DNA of 64,000 nt, taken from Pseudomonas sp. ANT_J12. Its GTDB lineage: Bacteria; Pseudomonadota; Gammaproteobacteria; Pseudomonadales; Pseudomonadaceae. The stretch lies in the NCBI RefSeq assembly GCF_008370045.1, contig NZ_VOBN01000014.1, forward strand, positions 1 through 64,000, read 5' to 3'. Of this stretch, positions 8,364 to 16,921 are shown piece by piece (the stretch's first letter is position 1; every line of letters begins with the position of its first letter). A program made the translations under genes and the position numbers. Under the pieces are notes generated by a model. It saw nothing but the letters and a program-made list of their open reading frames with translations. It was not told the DNA's origin and ran no database searches.

Positions 8364-10187
8364 ATGAAAATTCAACAAAACGACAGGTTTCTCTATGAGG
8401 GGAAGGTGTGGAGCTACGTAGCGTCCCTTACGGAAACCTCAGTTCAGCTGTACTGCGAGGCGGAACATCTTTTTGCTGAGGCTGACCTATCGAAGATTGA
8501 GCTGATTTCTTTAAGTTCTCCATCAATTGAGGAGCCAACAAAAGATTTGTCGGGAGCATCATGGGTCGAGTGGGAATTAGCTGAGTTTCGGTATCGTGCG
8601 ATTAAAGAATATTTGCAGCATGCTGAAAAGCATGAAACATTCGCGAAACTGCAAGCAACTCTATCGTTGAGCGAGTCTCGTGTGTATGTACTCGTACAAA
8701 ATTATAACGAGGAGGAGGGGCCAAGTAGCCTTTTAAGATCCAAAAAAGGGAGGAAGGCAGGTTCGAAATTTATCGCTCACAATATAGAGGGTATCATAAA
8801 TTCCGCTATCGAGCACGAATGGAACGGCCCCGGCAGTACAATAAAGGGAGTTCATCTAAGGGCCGAAGAAATGTGTCGGGCGGCTGGTGTGTCTCCCCCC
8901 TCCTACGGAACCGTTCAAAAAAGATTGAAAGAGCGCCCCGAATCAACGTTGGCGAAGTTGCGTATAGGAGTCAAGCGAGCGAATGATAAGTACTCAGCTC
9001 GGCCCAAGCATAACAATTCACCAAGGCCACTCGCAAAGTGGCAGATGGATCACTGTGTTATAGATTGCATCATCGTGGATGAAAAAACCCGCAAGCCATT
9101 ATGTCGCCCTTGGGCCACGTTGATTATTGATGTGCATAACCGAGTCGTGCCTGGTTACTATTTATCACTAAATGCTCCGGGATCTTATAATGTTGCAATG
9201 GCAATCAGTCACGCCGTATTTCCTAAAGGAAAGTGGATTGAAGCGCTTGGGGATGAAGATATTAAGTATCCGTATTACGGAAAGCCAGAAGAAATTGCCA
9301 TGGATAATGCCAAGGAGTTTAAGTCGCAGTTTTTTAGGATTGCCGCAAAAAAAAATAATATACATTTAGTTTGGCGGCCAATTGGTAAACCTTGGTGGGG
9401 AGGGCATATTGAGCGCTTGAATGGCACTTTAGCCATGAGCTATATTCACTTTCTTCCTGGAACAACACTTTCCAATGTGGTGTTAAAGGGGGACTATGAC
9501 AGTGAAGGGCAAGCCTGTCTTACATTTTCCGAGTTCAGATTATGGTTCGCGCGAGCGATTCAGTCGTACCACCACAGTGAGCATCGCATGTTGGGCGGCA
9601 TGACGCCCCATGAAAAATGGATTGAAGACTGGACAGCAGAGAGTGGAAAGCTGTCTCATCCGGCCTTGCTCGCGAATCCGCAAGACTTCTTTATTGACTT
9701 TCTACCGGAGGAAAAGCGAGTGATATCGCGCCAAGGCATCGAACTTTGGAATATCACGTATTGGTCGCCCTCATTAGCCTCGTGCATATCGAGTAAAAAA
9801 TACTCGGTCAAATATAATCCCAATTCACTGCGACATATATGGGTTAACCCTACGGGGGAGCGCTATATACAAGTACCGTACAGCGACATTACCCGCCCTG
9901 ACGTGAGTATTGAAGAGTATCGAGCGGCAAAAAGGGAAGTTAAAAGAGATAGGCCGGGTATGGCCAAGGTAACCTCTGATGAGGTTTTTTTAATGATACA
10001 AAAAAATAGAGCACTGGTCGAAAATTCAAAGGCGTTAACCAAGCAAGCAAAAAAAATAAGAGAGCATCGAGAAAATGCAATTGGTTTTGACCGTGTCGCT
10101 GGGGCAGTCGAAATGCCTACTGCTACCGTGAACATTGACGATGATGAGTACGACTCCCCACCCCGCATATTTCCGGTGGACACATGA
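8364..10187 (+). CDS. tniA: TniA/TnsB-family DDE transposase
   Basis: 607 residues. A complete catalytic triad is visible: Asp229 in QMDHCVID, Asp314 in AMDNAKEF and Glu350 in GGHIERLNG, giving the DD35E spacing of the retroviral-integrase fold. The Mu-type C-terminal beta-barrel and a basic tail (about residues 520-580) follow. In Tn7/Tn5053 systems this protein binds the element ends and performs strand transfer, while a TniB/TnsC ATPase chooses the target. It heads a co-directional module: tniB starts 8 bp after its stop, and tniQ follows. Codon use is AT-rich and unlike the flanking genes, which implies transfer. The frame is intact. Confidence 0.9.
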   Translation: MKIQQNDRFLYEGKVWSYVASLTETSVQLYCEAEHLFAEADLSKIELISLSSPSIEEPTKDLSGASWVEWELAEFRYRAIKEYLQHAEKHETFAKLQATLSLSESRVYVLVQNYNEEEGPSSLLRSKKGRKAGSKFIAHNIEGIINSAIEHEWNGPGSTIKGVHLRAEEMCRAAGVSPPSYGTVQKRLKERPESTLAKLRIGVKRANDKYSARPKHNNSPRPLAKWQMDHCVIDCIIVDEKTRKPLCRPWATLIIDVHNRVVPGYYLSLNAPGSYNVAMAISHAVFPKGKWIEALGDEDIKYPYYGKPEEIAMDNAKEFKSQFFRIAAKKNNIHLVWRPIGKPWWGGHIERLNGTLAMSYIHFLPGTTLSNVVLKGDYDSEGQACLTFSEFRLWFARAIQSYHHSEHRMLGGMTPHEKWIEDWTAESGKLSHPALLANPQDFFIDFLPEEKRVISRQGIELWNITYWSPSLASCISSKKYSVKYNPNSLRHIWVNPTGERYIQVPYSDITRPDVSIEEYRAAKREVKRDRPGMAKVTSDEVFLMIQKNRALVENSKALTKQAKKIREHRENAIGFDRVAGAVEMPTATVNIDDDEYDSPPRIFPVDT

Positions 10188-10195
10188 GGTGTTAA

Positions 10196-11068
10196 ATGAG
10201 CGAGTTGGAGCACTATTCGCATGTCATCCCAAGTCGTCGGAGTATTGTCGATGCTGAGGAAGCTGTGCGCATCCGGGCAATTAACGAAGATATTTGGGTT
10301 GAATACCCACTCGCTGCAAAAATCTTAGGGCATGTGAAATACATGTTGCAGCTACCTGTAAAGCACCAATCACCTTGCTTGTTGGTCCATTCTGGGGGAG
10401 GGATGGGCAAAAGTGCTCTTTATCAAAGAATATTGAGTTTGTATGGTTTCGGACGTAACTCTGGCGCTACGCTGGCGTCCATGACTATCAGGGCGAAGCA
10501 TGCCGCAGGCCATCGAATTTTTAGTGATGACCTTATTGGTGCGGTTACGGGCAACATGTATAGGAATAGTCGAATAGACGATGAGAAACTTTCCGCGGCG
10601 ATCGTTTCCAGGGATATTAGGGGCGTTGCATTGGATGAAGTCAACGATATGCTGCACGCCAATCGATCTGATCTAGGCCGAAATATGAAGCTTATTAAGG
10701 AGCTATCGGGTGCTCCTTACTACCTTATAGTCATTGCGATTGGTACTCATGAATGCAATGAGGCAATCAATTCAGATCGACAATTTGCAAGACGATTTTC
10801 TAGAATTGAATTGACGCCTTGGCGGGATGAGCAAGTACTAAGATCTTTCATAGCGACCTACACCATGACATTTCCTCTGAAGTCGCCCTCTGATGTGGGT
10901 AAGCCAGCGATCGTCAAATACTTAGTGAGCGAATCAGATGGGGTACTTGATACCATTGTGAAGATGCTTTGTAACGCGGCCTCGTGGGCAGTGCTTGAAG
11001 GGCGCGAGGAAATTGATCTGGACTTAATAAAAAAAGGGCGGGAGATGCCGGTAGCGAGGAAGGACTAG
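10196..11068 (+). CDS. tniB: TniB/TnsC-family AAA+ ATPase
   Basis: 290 residues with a Walker A SGGGMGKS (66-73) and Walker B GVALDEVND (Asp147, Glu148), matching the short TniB regulators rather than full TnsC. In known systems it forms filaments on DNA, links TniQ to TniA and gives target immunity. It starts 8 bp after tniA and ends 3 bp before tniQ, so the three are almost certainly one transcript. All ATPase motifs are present; the gene looks functional. Confidence 0.88.
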   Translation: MSELEHYSHVIPSRRSIVDAEEAVRIRAINEDIWVEYPLAAKILGHVKYMLQLPVKHQSPCLLVHSGGGMGKSALYQRILSLYGFGRNSGATLASMTIRAKHAAGHRIFSDDLIGAVTGNMYRNSRIDDEKLSAAIVSRDIRGVALDEVNDMLHANRSDLGRNMKLIKELSGAPYYLIVIAIGTHECNEAINSDRQFARRFSRIELTPWRDEQVLRSFIATYTMTFPLKSPSDVGKPAIVKYLVSESDGVLDTIVKMLCNAASWAVLEGREEIDLDLIKKGREMPVARKD

Positions 11069-11071
11069 GCA

Positions 11072-12121
11072 GTGAATGAGATGCTCGGCGATGAAACTAT
11101 ATCCTCTTGGTTAGAAAGACGGTTATTTTACGCGTCTCTTGGAGGGGAAAGCCAATTTTCTTGCGGCATACGAGAGTACTTGGACGCTCGGGCCAATAGC
11201 GACGCAGACTATTATTCCGATCAAGATTTCGGTTGTTTAGTTTCGATGTTGCCTTATATCCCTCCAGATCTAAGCTTACATAAGATGCCCGCGACTTCCT
11301 TTATGCTTATTCCATCATTGGAACGGATTAATTTCTGCCCTGCTTGTGTGAAAGATGACCTTAAAACGAAGAAAACTGCCGTTTGGCGAGAACAATGGTC
11401 ATTGGGATGGTATGTAATTTGTGTCAAGCACCGGTGTACATTGTGTTCGTTGGGTACAGAGCATCGTGTTGACAGCACGAAATACCGGGCCGAAAAAGCT
11501 TGCAAGTTTTTGATTGAGAATGCGTATCTAAATCCGCACAGCCGCCAGTCCAACGAGTATCCTCTTTCATCAGTGTTACCTATCGACAGGACAGTTAAAG
11601 TATTAGCTAATGAAATCGATGGTCTTGCTTTTATAATGCAGTTGAGAATTCAACAGCTAACCATGTACAAGCCATCTATAGCGAGCGCTGAATTGGCTCT
11701 CATCTATGATTTGATGAGCGTAATGCTGCGAAGTCATGTGCGAAGGATAGAGGCCGCCCCCTTTTGCTATCAGTTAGTAAAAAAAATCACAGGACGAAAT
11801 TTCTCAATTCCTCGCCAGCTATCTGGCGATGCTTCGGTGGCCTTGTCTGGGATTGCACAGGTGGTCGAGCCTTACCCACGTTTGTTAGCGATGGCTTTGA
11901 GCGCTTTTTTACTAGAGCTGCCTGGATCACAAGCACGCTGGTTGCGTGCAAGTCAGTTATTTGCCGAAATGGGTATGTTAGTTCCTGGGGATAAAGGGCT
12001 GTTATATGCAGCACTCGCTGGCGTCCCCGAACTGGGAATTAAAAGCTGGTTTTTCAAGCGTATATCAAGATACCCGATTGAGCTTCGTATGCTATGCCGA
12101 AAATTTTCCCTCGATTCATGA
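11072..12121 (+). CDS. tniQ: TniQ/TnsD-family target-selection protein
   Basis: 349 residues beginning with GTG. A zinc-finger pattern typical of TniQ is visible: Cys89 and Cys92 in CPAC, then Cys117, His120, Cys122 and Cys125 in VICVKHRCTLC. TniQ proteins pick the target, either by direct DNA recognition or through a partner. This one is short compared with TnsD (about 500), so it probably lacks a long DNA-recognition C-terminus and might depend on another protein. The only candidate in the module is the convergent recombinase-like gene that begins 22 bp beyond its stop. Confidence 0.85.
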   Translation: MNEMLGDETISSWLERRLFYASLGGESQFSCGIREYLDARANSDADYYSDQDFGCLVSMLPYIPPDLSLHKMPATSFMLIPSLERINFCPACVKDDLKTKKTAVWREQWSLGWYVICVKHRCTLCSLGTEHRVDSTKYRAEKACKFLIENAYLNPHSRQSNEYPLSSVLPIDRTVKVLANEIDGLAFIMQLRIQQLTMYKPSIASAELALIYDLMSVMLRSHVRRIEAAPFCYQLVKKITGRNFSIPRQLSGDASVALSGIAQVVEPYPRLLAMALSAFLLELPGSQARWLRASQLFAEMGMLVPGDKGLLYAALAGVPELGIKSWFFKRISRYPIELRMLCRKFSLDS

Positions 12122-12143
12122 TGCTTGCGGCGAGCTCAGCGCT

Positions 12144-13121
12144 CTAACGTATAGACATTACATGCCGGCTTGGGTAACCCTGCCACCCTACATGCGCGAG
12201 AATCGATTCTCGGTCCCAGCTTCCAGCCTCTTCGTTAGCAGTTAATCCATTACTTAAACCTGTACTAGTGATCCGAGCGATCACTCCTGCGTTATTCGCA
12301 ACCGTATCAAGAATAAGATTAATTGATTGCGAATGAAGTTTCTCATTCTTGATCTCTCCCCACCTATTTATTGGACGCAATAGAGGACCCCCATTAGAAA
12401 ATATCGCGGCTATCCACTCTTCGGTCGCTTTCACTGGGCAATGATGCTTCAGATAGGGAACCAACATTTTAGCTCGATGATTAGTGGAGGGTGAAAGATT
12501 GATCAGCATACCTCGGGCTTTTGAGATCTCCAGGTCGTTTATCTCCAAGCCGACGATCTGCTTGGCTGAAAGCGAGCACCAATAACCCAGGAGCAGGATC
12601 ACTCGGTCACGTATTGACCGTAATTGTTCGCCGGTGGAAGGGAGGAACAATTCGCTATGCTCATCGTGTGCATCCTCATCAAGACAATCGTCCATTATTG
12701 TTAGGTCATTAAACGTCACCGCCTGGCGGCGACAGGGAACGTGATCGCTGGTTCTTTTGATGTGGTCCATGAACTCACGGACGGCCTCATCCTTGGTGGG
12801 GTCCGCGAAGCCTTGGTTGCTATGCCAGTCAGAGAGAGCAGACAAGTGGATTTGAAGCGTGCCAGGCGAGAACGAATCTCTCGATACCGACAAGTATTCT
12901 ATGATTGACGCTGCGGAGGTAGGCAGCTGCTTCCCATAGGTGAAGCGATAGTGATCTATGGCATTTTTGTAGGATCTGACCGTATTGAGGCTGGAATATG
13001 CCGAGTGAGAAGGTTTGCCCTTGGGCCCTTGGCGCTCATTAAGAAATACCTCGTTTATGAAGGTCTGTTCAGAGCTTGATTTATCACCTCTATCGCCGTT
13101 CATACTTGTTAGCTCATCCAA
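12144..13121 (-). CDS. tyrosine-recombinase-like protein lacking catalytic residues
   Basis: 325 residues with the full phage-integrase layout: SAM-like core-binding domain at about 40-145 (NTVRSYKNAIDHYRF), catalytic-fold domain at about 150-325. Aligned by eye to ordinary integrases, the box-I Arg position reads SLSAKQ instead of LRRSE. The beta-hairpin Lys region reads SPSTNH where SKTD is usual. HxLR is replaced by TGLS, the H/W position is Trp in HVGW, and the C-terminal Tyr is replaced in HVMSI. The frame is open, with no stop or frameshift. It may be a DNA-binding factor for the neighbouring Tni system; that is inference. A very divergent active enzyme with rearranged motifs is the alternative. 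It is AT-rich like tniABQ. Confidence 0.7.
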   Translation of the reverse strand: MDELTSMNGDRGDKSSSEQTFINEVFLNERQGPKGKPSHSAYSSLNTVRSYKNAIDHYRFTYGKQLPTSAASIIEYLSVSRDSFSPGTLQIHLSALSDWHSNQGFADPTKDEAVREFMDHIKRTSDHVPCRRQAVTFNDLTIMDDCLDEDAHDEHSELFLPSTGEQLRSIRDRVILLLGYWCSLSAKQIVGLEINDLEISKARGMLINLSPSTNHRAKMLVPYLKHHCPVKATEEWIAAIFSNGGPLLRPINRWGEIKNEKLHSQSINLILDTVANNAGVIARITSTGLSNGLTANEEAGSWDRESILAHVGWQGYPSRHVMSIR

Positions 13122-13157
13122 GATTTCTCTTAAATCGTAGCCACTATCAAGTGCATG

Positions 13158-13176
13158 TCAAACTCGACGAGTTTGA
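13158..13176. repeat. 19-bp inverted repeat
   Basis: TCAAACTCG and CGAGTTTGA flank a single A at 13167, a nearly perfect palindrome without a loop. It lies 37 bp upstream of the recombinase-like gene, where an operator or recombinase-binding site could sit. No second copy was noticed in the window. Confidence 0.5.
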
Positions 13177-13338
13177 GCGGGGGGGAGCACGGTACGGACT
13201 CACCTCGGATGCGCGCTCAGGTCATGTCAGTATTTGCCTAAGTTGCCATGAGGGTAGTCCGTGCTGTATTCATCCTTCAGTGGAACTGATGGTGGTGCTG
13301 ATGCCCTTACGGAAGGAGCCTTGTTGCTTGGCTGTTTA

Positions 13339-14283
13339 GGCTCTGTACGAAATCAGCTGAAACTCATTTGAACCCAGCAATCGTCGGGACTCAGTAAAGT
13401 CCGCGTCCATCAAAGGCAGGAGCCCACGATGGCCAAACGGTACGAACTTCCCGACGCAGCCTGGGATTTGGTTGCAGACATTTTCAGTGAACCCCGCCGA
13501 AACGGACGCCCACGAGCAGATGATCGGCTGATGCTCAACGGCGTGCTCTGGGTGCTCTGCTCGGCGCTGCCTGGCGCGACATGCCCGAGCGCTTCGGCCC
13601 ATGGTCGACGGTGTATCAGCGCTTTCGTGACTGGCGCAATCGCGGGACATTCGACCAGATGCTTAAGCGGCTTCACATTAGATTGAACGAGCAAGGGTTA
13701 GTTGATCTGGAGACCTGGATGATCGATTCCACGGCGGTACGCGCAACCCGGGCCTCTTCTGGTGCTGGGAAAAAAGGGGGCCTGAAGAACCGCAAGACCA
13801 TGCCCTCGGACGAAGCCGGGGCGGCCTGACGACGAAGATTCACATGCTGTGCGATGCCAATGGCGTACCGCTGAACTTTCTACTGTCCGGTGGGCAAGCC
13901 AGCGACATTGCCTATGCACAGCCGCTGCTGGATAACGCTTATATCCCAAGTTTGCGAGGACGCCCTCGCAAACGCTGCCGATGGTTGCTGGCCGACAAAG
14001 GCTATGACGCCGAAGCGTTGCGGCGCGGCGCTACTGCGACCGCTATCGGATGCAACCGGTCATCCCGCTGCGCACGATGAAGCGCAAACCCAAGCCGGGA
14101 TTACCGAGACTGTTTGATCGCCCCAAATACCGACAGCGCAACATCATTGAGCGCATGTTCGGCTGGCTGAAGGAGAACCGCCGCATCGTTACGCGCTTCG
14201 ACAAGCTCGCGAAAAGTTATGCGGCGATGGTCTCACTGGCTTGCGCCATGCGGTGTTTGAGACAGTACTTTTCGTACAGTGCC
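13339..14283 (+). mobile_element. IS5-family insertion sequence (IS427-like)
   Basis: About 945 bp. The ends are imperfect inverted repeats: left GGCTCTGTACGAAA at 13339, right reading GGCACTGTACGAAA on the minus strand ending at 14283. It is flanked by TA on each side, consistent with a 2-bp target duplication. Removing the element plus one TA restores an uninterrupted 366-codon integrase frame (stop at 13307-13309), which independently fixes the boundaries. Its transposase is frameshifted, so it should not move on its own. Confidence 0.85.
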
Positions 14284-14286
14284 TAG
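13429..14286 (+). pseudogene. frameshifted IS5-family transposase
   Basis: The start MAKRYELPDAAWDLVADIF, a central WMIDSTAVRA block, LLADKGYDAEALRR and the final RNIIERMFGWLKENRR block are those of IS5/IS427 DDE transposases. The frame is broken at about 13562 (a base missing in CTCGGCGCT), at about 13775 (run of five G after AAAAAA) and at about 14020 (CGGCGC repeat). All breaks fall in short G/C runs, so sequencing error or programmed slippage cannot be wholly excluded, but three is more than IS427-type frameshifting uses. Its stop codon uses the flanking TA. Confidence 0.85.
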
Positions 14287-15351
14287 CAGTGCGTCAGCTT
14301 CAAAGTAACCCATCACCGAGGTCACACTTCGATGTTCGGTCATGGCCATGACCTCTCCCAGCGGCACGCCCTGCCGCCCAGCCTCAGTCACAAAGCCTGA
14401 ACGCAAGCTGTGTGCCGCCCAATTTCCTTCAAGTCCGGCGAGTTTCGCACGGCGCTGCACGATGCGCGCTACCTGGTCGCCCGACAACACGCCGGTACCA
14501 ACCTTGCCGCCTTTATACAGGCGGCGAAACAGTGGGCCCTCTGTGGCTGGCGCCGCGGCCAGCCAGGCGGCGAGGGCGTGCGCCGCCGGGCAGCGTAGGG
14601 GTTTCTCGCGGCGCGTGCCGCCGGTGTCGGTCTTAGTGACGCCCAAGGCATACAGCCAGGTGTCGGCATCCAATGGGCGCACATCACCCATTTGCAGGCC
14701 CACCACTTCCGAACGCCGTCGACCGCCACCGCTCCAAGCCAGCAAGAGCAGGGCGCGGTCACGAACGCCGCGCACGCCGTCGTCGCAGGTAGCCAGCAAC
14801 GCCTGCAATGGCTCGAGCACCATCGCGCTTTTCTTGCGCACCGACACGCCTTGTCGCGACTGGGCTTTGCGTGCCTCGCGCAGCAGTGTCTTCAGCGCTG
14901 GCGCCTCGCATGGGCTGTCCCACTCATTGATCCGGTGCCATTTACCGAGCACCGCCAGTCGGTGGCTCACAGTGCTAAATGCCAGCGGGCCGGGCTTTGC
15001 CTTAATGCCCGCGTCAACCAGCGCGGCGTCAATCGTCGGCGGTAACAAGTGCATCCACCCGCCATCGTCCAGCGGCCGCGCCAGGTGATCCAGTACAAAC
15101 TGAAGCGCCACCGCGGCAGGCAACGGCGTGCTGCCCTGCGTGTGCCCATACCGCAGCTGCAACCAGGCTGACCAGTAGGCGAGGGCGCTGCGATAGCTGC
15201 GTACGGTATTGGCCGCAGTGCCGGCGGCAATAAACGCCGCCGCGGCTTCCTGGGCGTGCAGCGCCAAGGATTGCGGGTTAAGCGGCATTTCGTCGACCAG
15301 AGCCAGCTGATCTGTAATATTTAGTACGCTCAACGTATTATTAATCCACAT
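14233..15351 (-). CDS. tyrosine integrase with its 3' end altered by an IS
   Basis: A tyrosine recombinase with every catalytic residue visible: Arg in GGRRRSE, Lys in VTKTDTGG, HSLRSG, EHRS and the nucleophile Tyr in VMGYFEAD. The IS5-family element is inserted three codons after DAL in the C-terminal tail. The present frame therefore ends in about 16 residues read from the IS, instead of an original NSQATRLLP tail still visible at 13307-13336. The enzyme could remain active, since only the last ten or so residues differ. It is divergent from the KfrA-like pseudogene, a pairing common in integrative elements. It probably once mobilised this region. Confidence 0.85.
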   Translation of the reverse strand: MWINNTLSVLNITDQLALVDEMPLNPQSLALHAQEAAAAFIAAGTAANTVRSYRSALAYWSAWLQLRYGHTQGSTPLPAAVALQFVLDHLARPLDDGGWMHLLPPTIDAALVDAGIKAKPGPLAFSTVSHRLAVLGKWHRINEWDSPCEAPALKTLLREARKAQSRQGVSVRKKSAMVLEPLQALLATCDDGVRGVRDRALLLLAWSGGGRRRSEVVGLQMGDVRPLDADTWLYALGVTKTDTGGTRREKPLRCPAAHALAAWLAAAPATEGPLFRRLYKGGKVGTGVLSGDQVARIVQRRAKLAGLEGNWAAHSLRSGFVTEAGRQGVPLGEVMAMTEHRSVTSVMGYFEADALLGTVRKVLSQTPHGASQ

Positions 15352-15411
15352 CGAAGAAAATAACGTCGGATAACATTCTATTATCAGACCTAATATACGC
15401 GGAGCTAGGCT

Positions 15412-16310
15412 ATGGCAGTAGGGGTGCCGGAAATCGAGGTGTTTGCTGCGGCGGATCCGGTATTGGCCCGCGGCGAACGGCGAACGGCGAACGGCGAACG
15501 GCGAACGGCCGACAGTCGAACGGGTGCGCTTGGAGTTGGGGCGTGGCAGCCCGGCGCGGGTTGGGGGTTTGCTCGATCAATGGTGGGCGCGCCTTTCCGA
15601 ACGCCTGAGTGGCGAGACCCGCCTGCCGGCACTACCGGGAGACGTCTCACAGGCCTTTGTTCGGGTGTGGCAGCAGGCAGTTCTTTTGGCGCAGATGTTG
15701 CCGAGCAGGCAATCGTTAAGCAACACCAGGTGCTGGACACCGACGCGAACGGCTTGCGGCGGTAGAGGATCAGGAGCGTCAAGATGCGGCGTTGATTCGC
15801 CAGCAGGCGGGGCAGGCCTTGGCCGGGCATCAGGTAGCGGAGTTGCGTATGGCAGATCTGGAGCCGCTGTTGTCCCAACGCCAGACGCAGATCGAGGTCC
15901 TGCAACAACAGCGTGTAAATCTGGCGCACGAGCGCCGCGAAGCTCAGATGAATAACCAGATATTGCAGTAGTATCTACAGTCGCTGTGGCTCAAGGCCGA
16001 GCAGGAGCGCGTCGACCAGGAGAGCTACATTCGCGGAGTCGAAGATCGTGCGCACCGAGATGTCGACCGCGCAAGGGAGGAGGTTAAGGCGATTTCGACC
16101 TAATTCAAAGAGACAGTTCGGCACTTTGAGCAGTTGCAACGACGGCTGGAATAGATCCAAGTCGAACCCAGTCAAAGCCTGCAACGGGCAGTGGCGCAGC
16201 AAGCTCGTGCCGACACATTGGATCAGCAACTGGTGCAGGTGCGCCAGGCGCCTGTCGTCAAGCGTAAAGTGAGGGCAACAAAACATAAGGTGCCGATGAG
16301 TGATTCCTGA
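15412..16310 (+). pseudogene. KfrA-like DNA-binding protein, decayed
   Basis: Reading across frames gives MAVGVPEIEVFAAADPVLARGER, then a VERVRLELGRGSPARVGGLLDQWW block (KfrA N-terminal DNA-binding domain), then a long coiled coil rich in Gln, Glu and Arg. Breaks include a 7-bp tandem expansion at 15472-15506, a further shift near 15690, and stops at about 15970 (TAG), 16101 (TAA) and 16153 (TAG). KfrA proteins are plasmid/ICE-borne autoregulators with an alpha-helical tail. The intact gene would encode about 290 residues. It is divergent from the integrase. Non-functional now. Confidence 0.8.
15472..15506 (+). repeat. heptanucleotide tandem repeat (GGCGAAC)5
   Basis: Five perfect copies of GGCGAAC lie inside the KfrA-like reading frame. 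One copy would keep the frame of the downstream DNA-binding domain; four extra copies add 28 nt and shift it by one. The tract is therefore the apparent cause of the first frameshift, with slipped-strand expansion the likely mechanism. Confidence 0.85.
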
Positions 16311-16610
16311 TAGGTGATGATGTTATTGCGCCAGTATAATAATGTAATTGAGCCGCACATGAAGGTAAGTACTGGTTGGCGCTTTGCGGCGCAGATACTT
16401 GATGGTCCATTGACGAAAGATTACCGAGCGCTTTCGGGTGTCGGGCATTATTCGATCCACGGCTGGATGGTGGCAACAGACAGAAAACGGCGGATATCCC
16501 AAATAAGCCTGGCGCAATAGGTTTTCCTCGAACCCAACCGAGCTTTCTTCACCGTTGATAGGCGCAGTTTTTGCTTGTTCACCGAATTTTTAAATCGATA
16601 TTGTAGTGAT
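16311..16610. other. no recognisable gene
   Basis: Short open frames exist on both strands (up to about 68 codons), but none resembles a family I recognise or has a convincing ribosome site. Probably remnant sequence between two decayed mobile elements. Confidence 0.5.
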
Positions 16611-16838
16611 TCAGGGGGTAGTTTGATCTTTCGCCTTAGCGGTCAAAACAATTGCTCCGTCGACCACCTCAATGGTTAATTCGTCACCGATGATCAGTCC
16701 CATGCTCACGAGTAGGTCAGAAGGCAAGTCAACGATGACGTCGCCGCTTCCATCTTTAGGGTCTTGGCATTTCACGTTCCAGCGCTGAACTTCGATCATG
16801 ACGTTATCCACAATTTGGGTTTGGTATGAACGATTCAT
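16611..16838 (-). CDS. AbrB/MazE/SpoVT-like DNA-binding protein (orphan antitoxin-like)
   Basis: About 75 residues. The swapped-hairpin AbrB motif is visible in GSGDVIVDLPSDLLVSMGL and GDELTIEVVDGAIVLTAK. Proteins of this size are usually antitoxins that bind their own promoter and neutralise a PemK/Doc/VapC-like toxin. No toxin frame is adjacent: the downstream side is the gene-free stretch and the upstream side is the IS256 remnant, so it looks orphaned. Start is uncertain: ATG 16838 gives 75 residues, ATG 16799 gives 62. The open frame further upstream (to 16922) runs to the IS junction and is unlikely to be native. Confidence 0.7.
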   Translation of the reverse strand: MNRSYQTQIVDNVMIEVQRWNVKCQDPKDGSGDVIVDLPSDLLVSMGLIIGDELTIEVVDGAIVLTAKAKDQTTP

Positions 16839-16921
16839 TATGCTCGCAATGCCTTGGCCAGCTGAAGCGTGATTGCGCCGGCCGAGAGGGTGTCCCAGAT
16901 TTTGTGTAAACGGGATTTCCA

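Noticed and set aside
13429..14286. Transposase frameshifts treated as programmed
   Set aside because: Three breaks at different sites exceed the single frameshift used by this IS group, although sequencing error in G-runs remains possible.
15472..15506. Short regular repeat considered as a CRISPR or iteron array
   Set aside because: The units are 7 bp with no spacers and lie inside a coding remnant, so this is a microsatellite.
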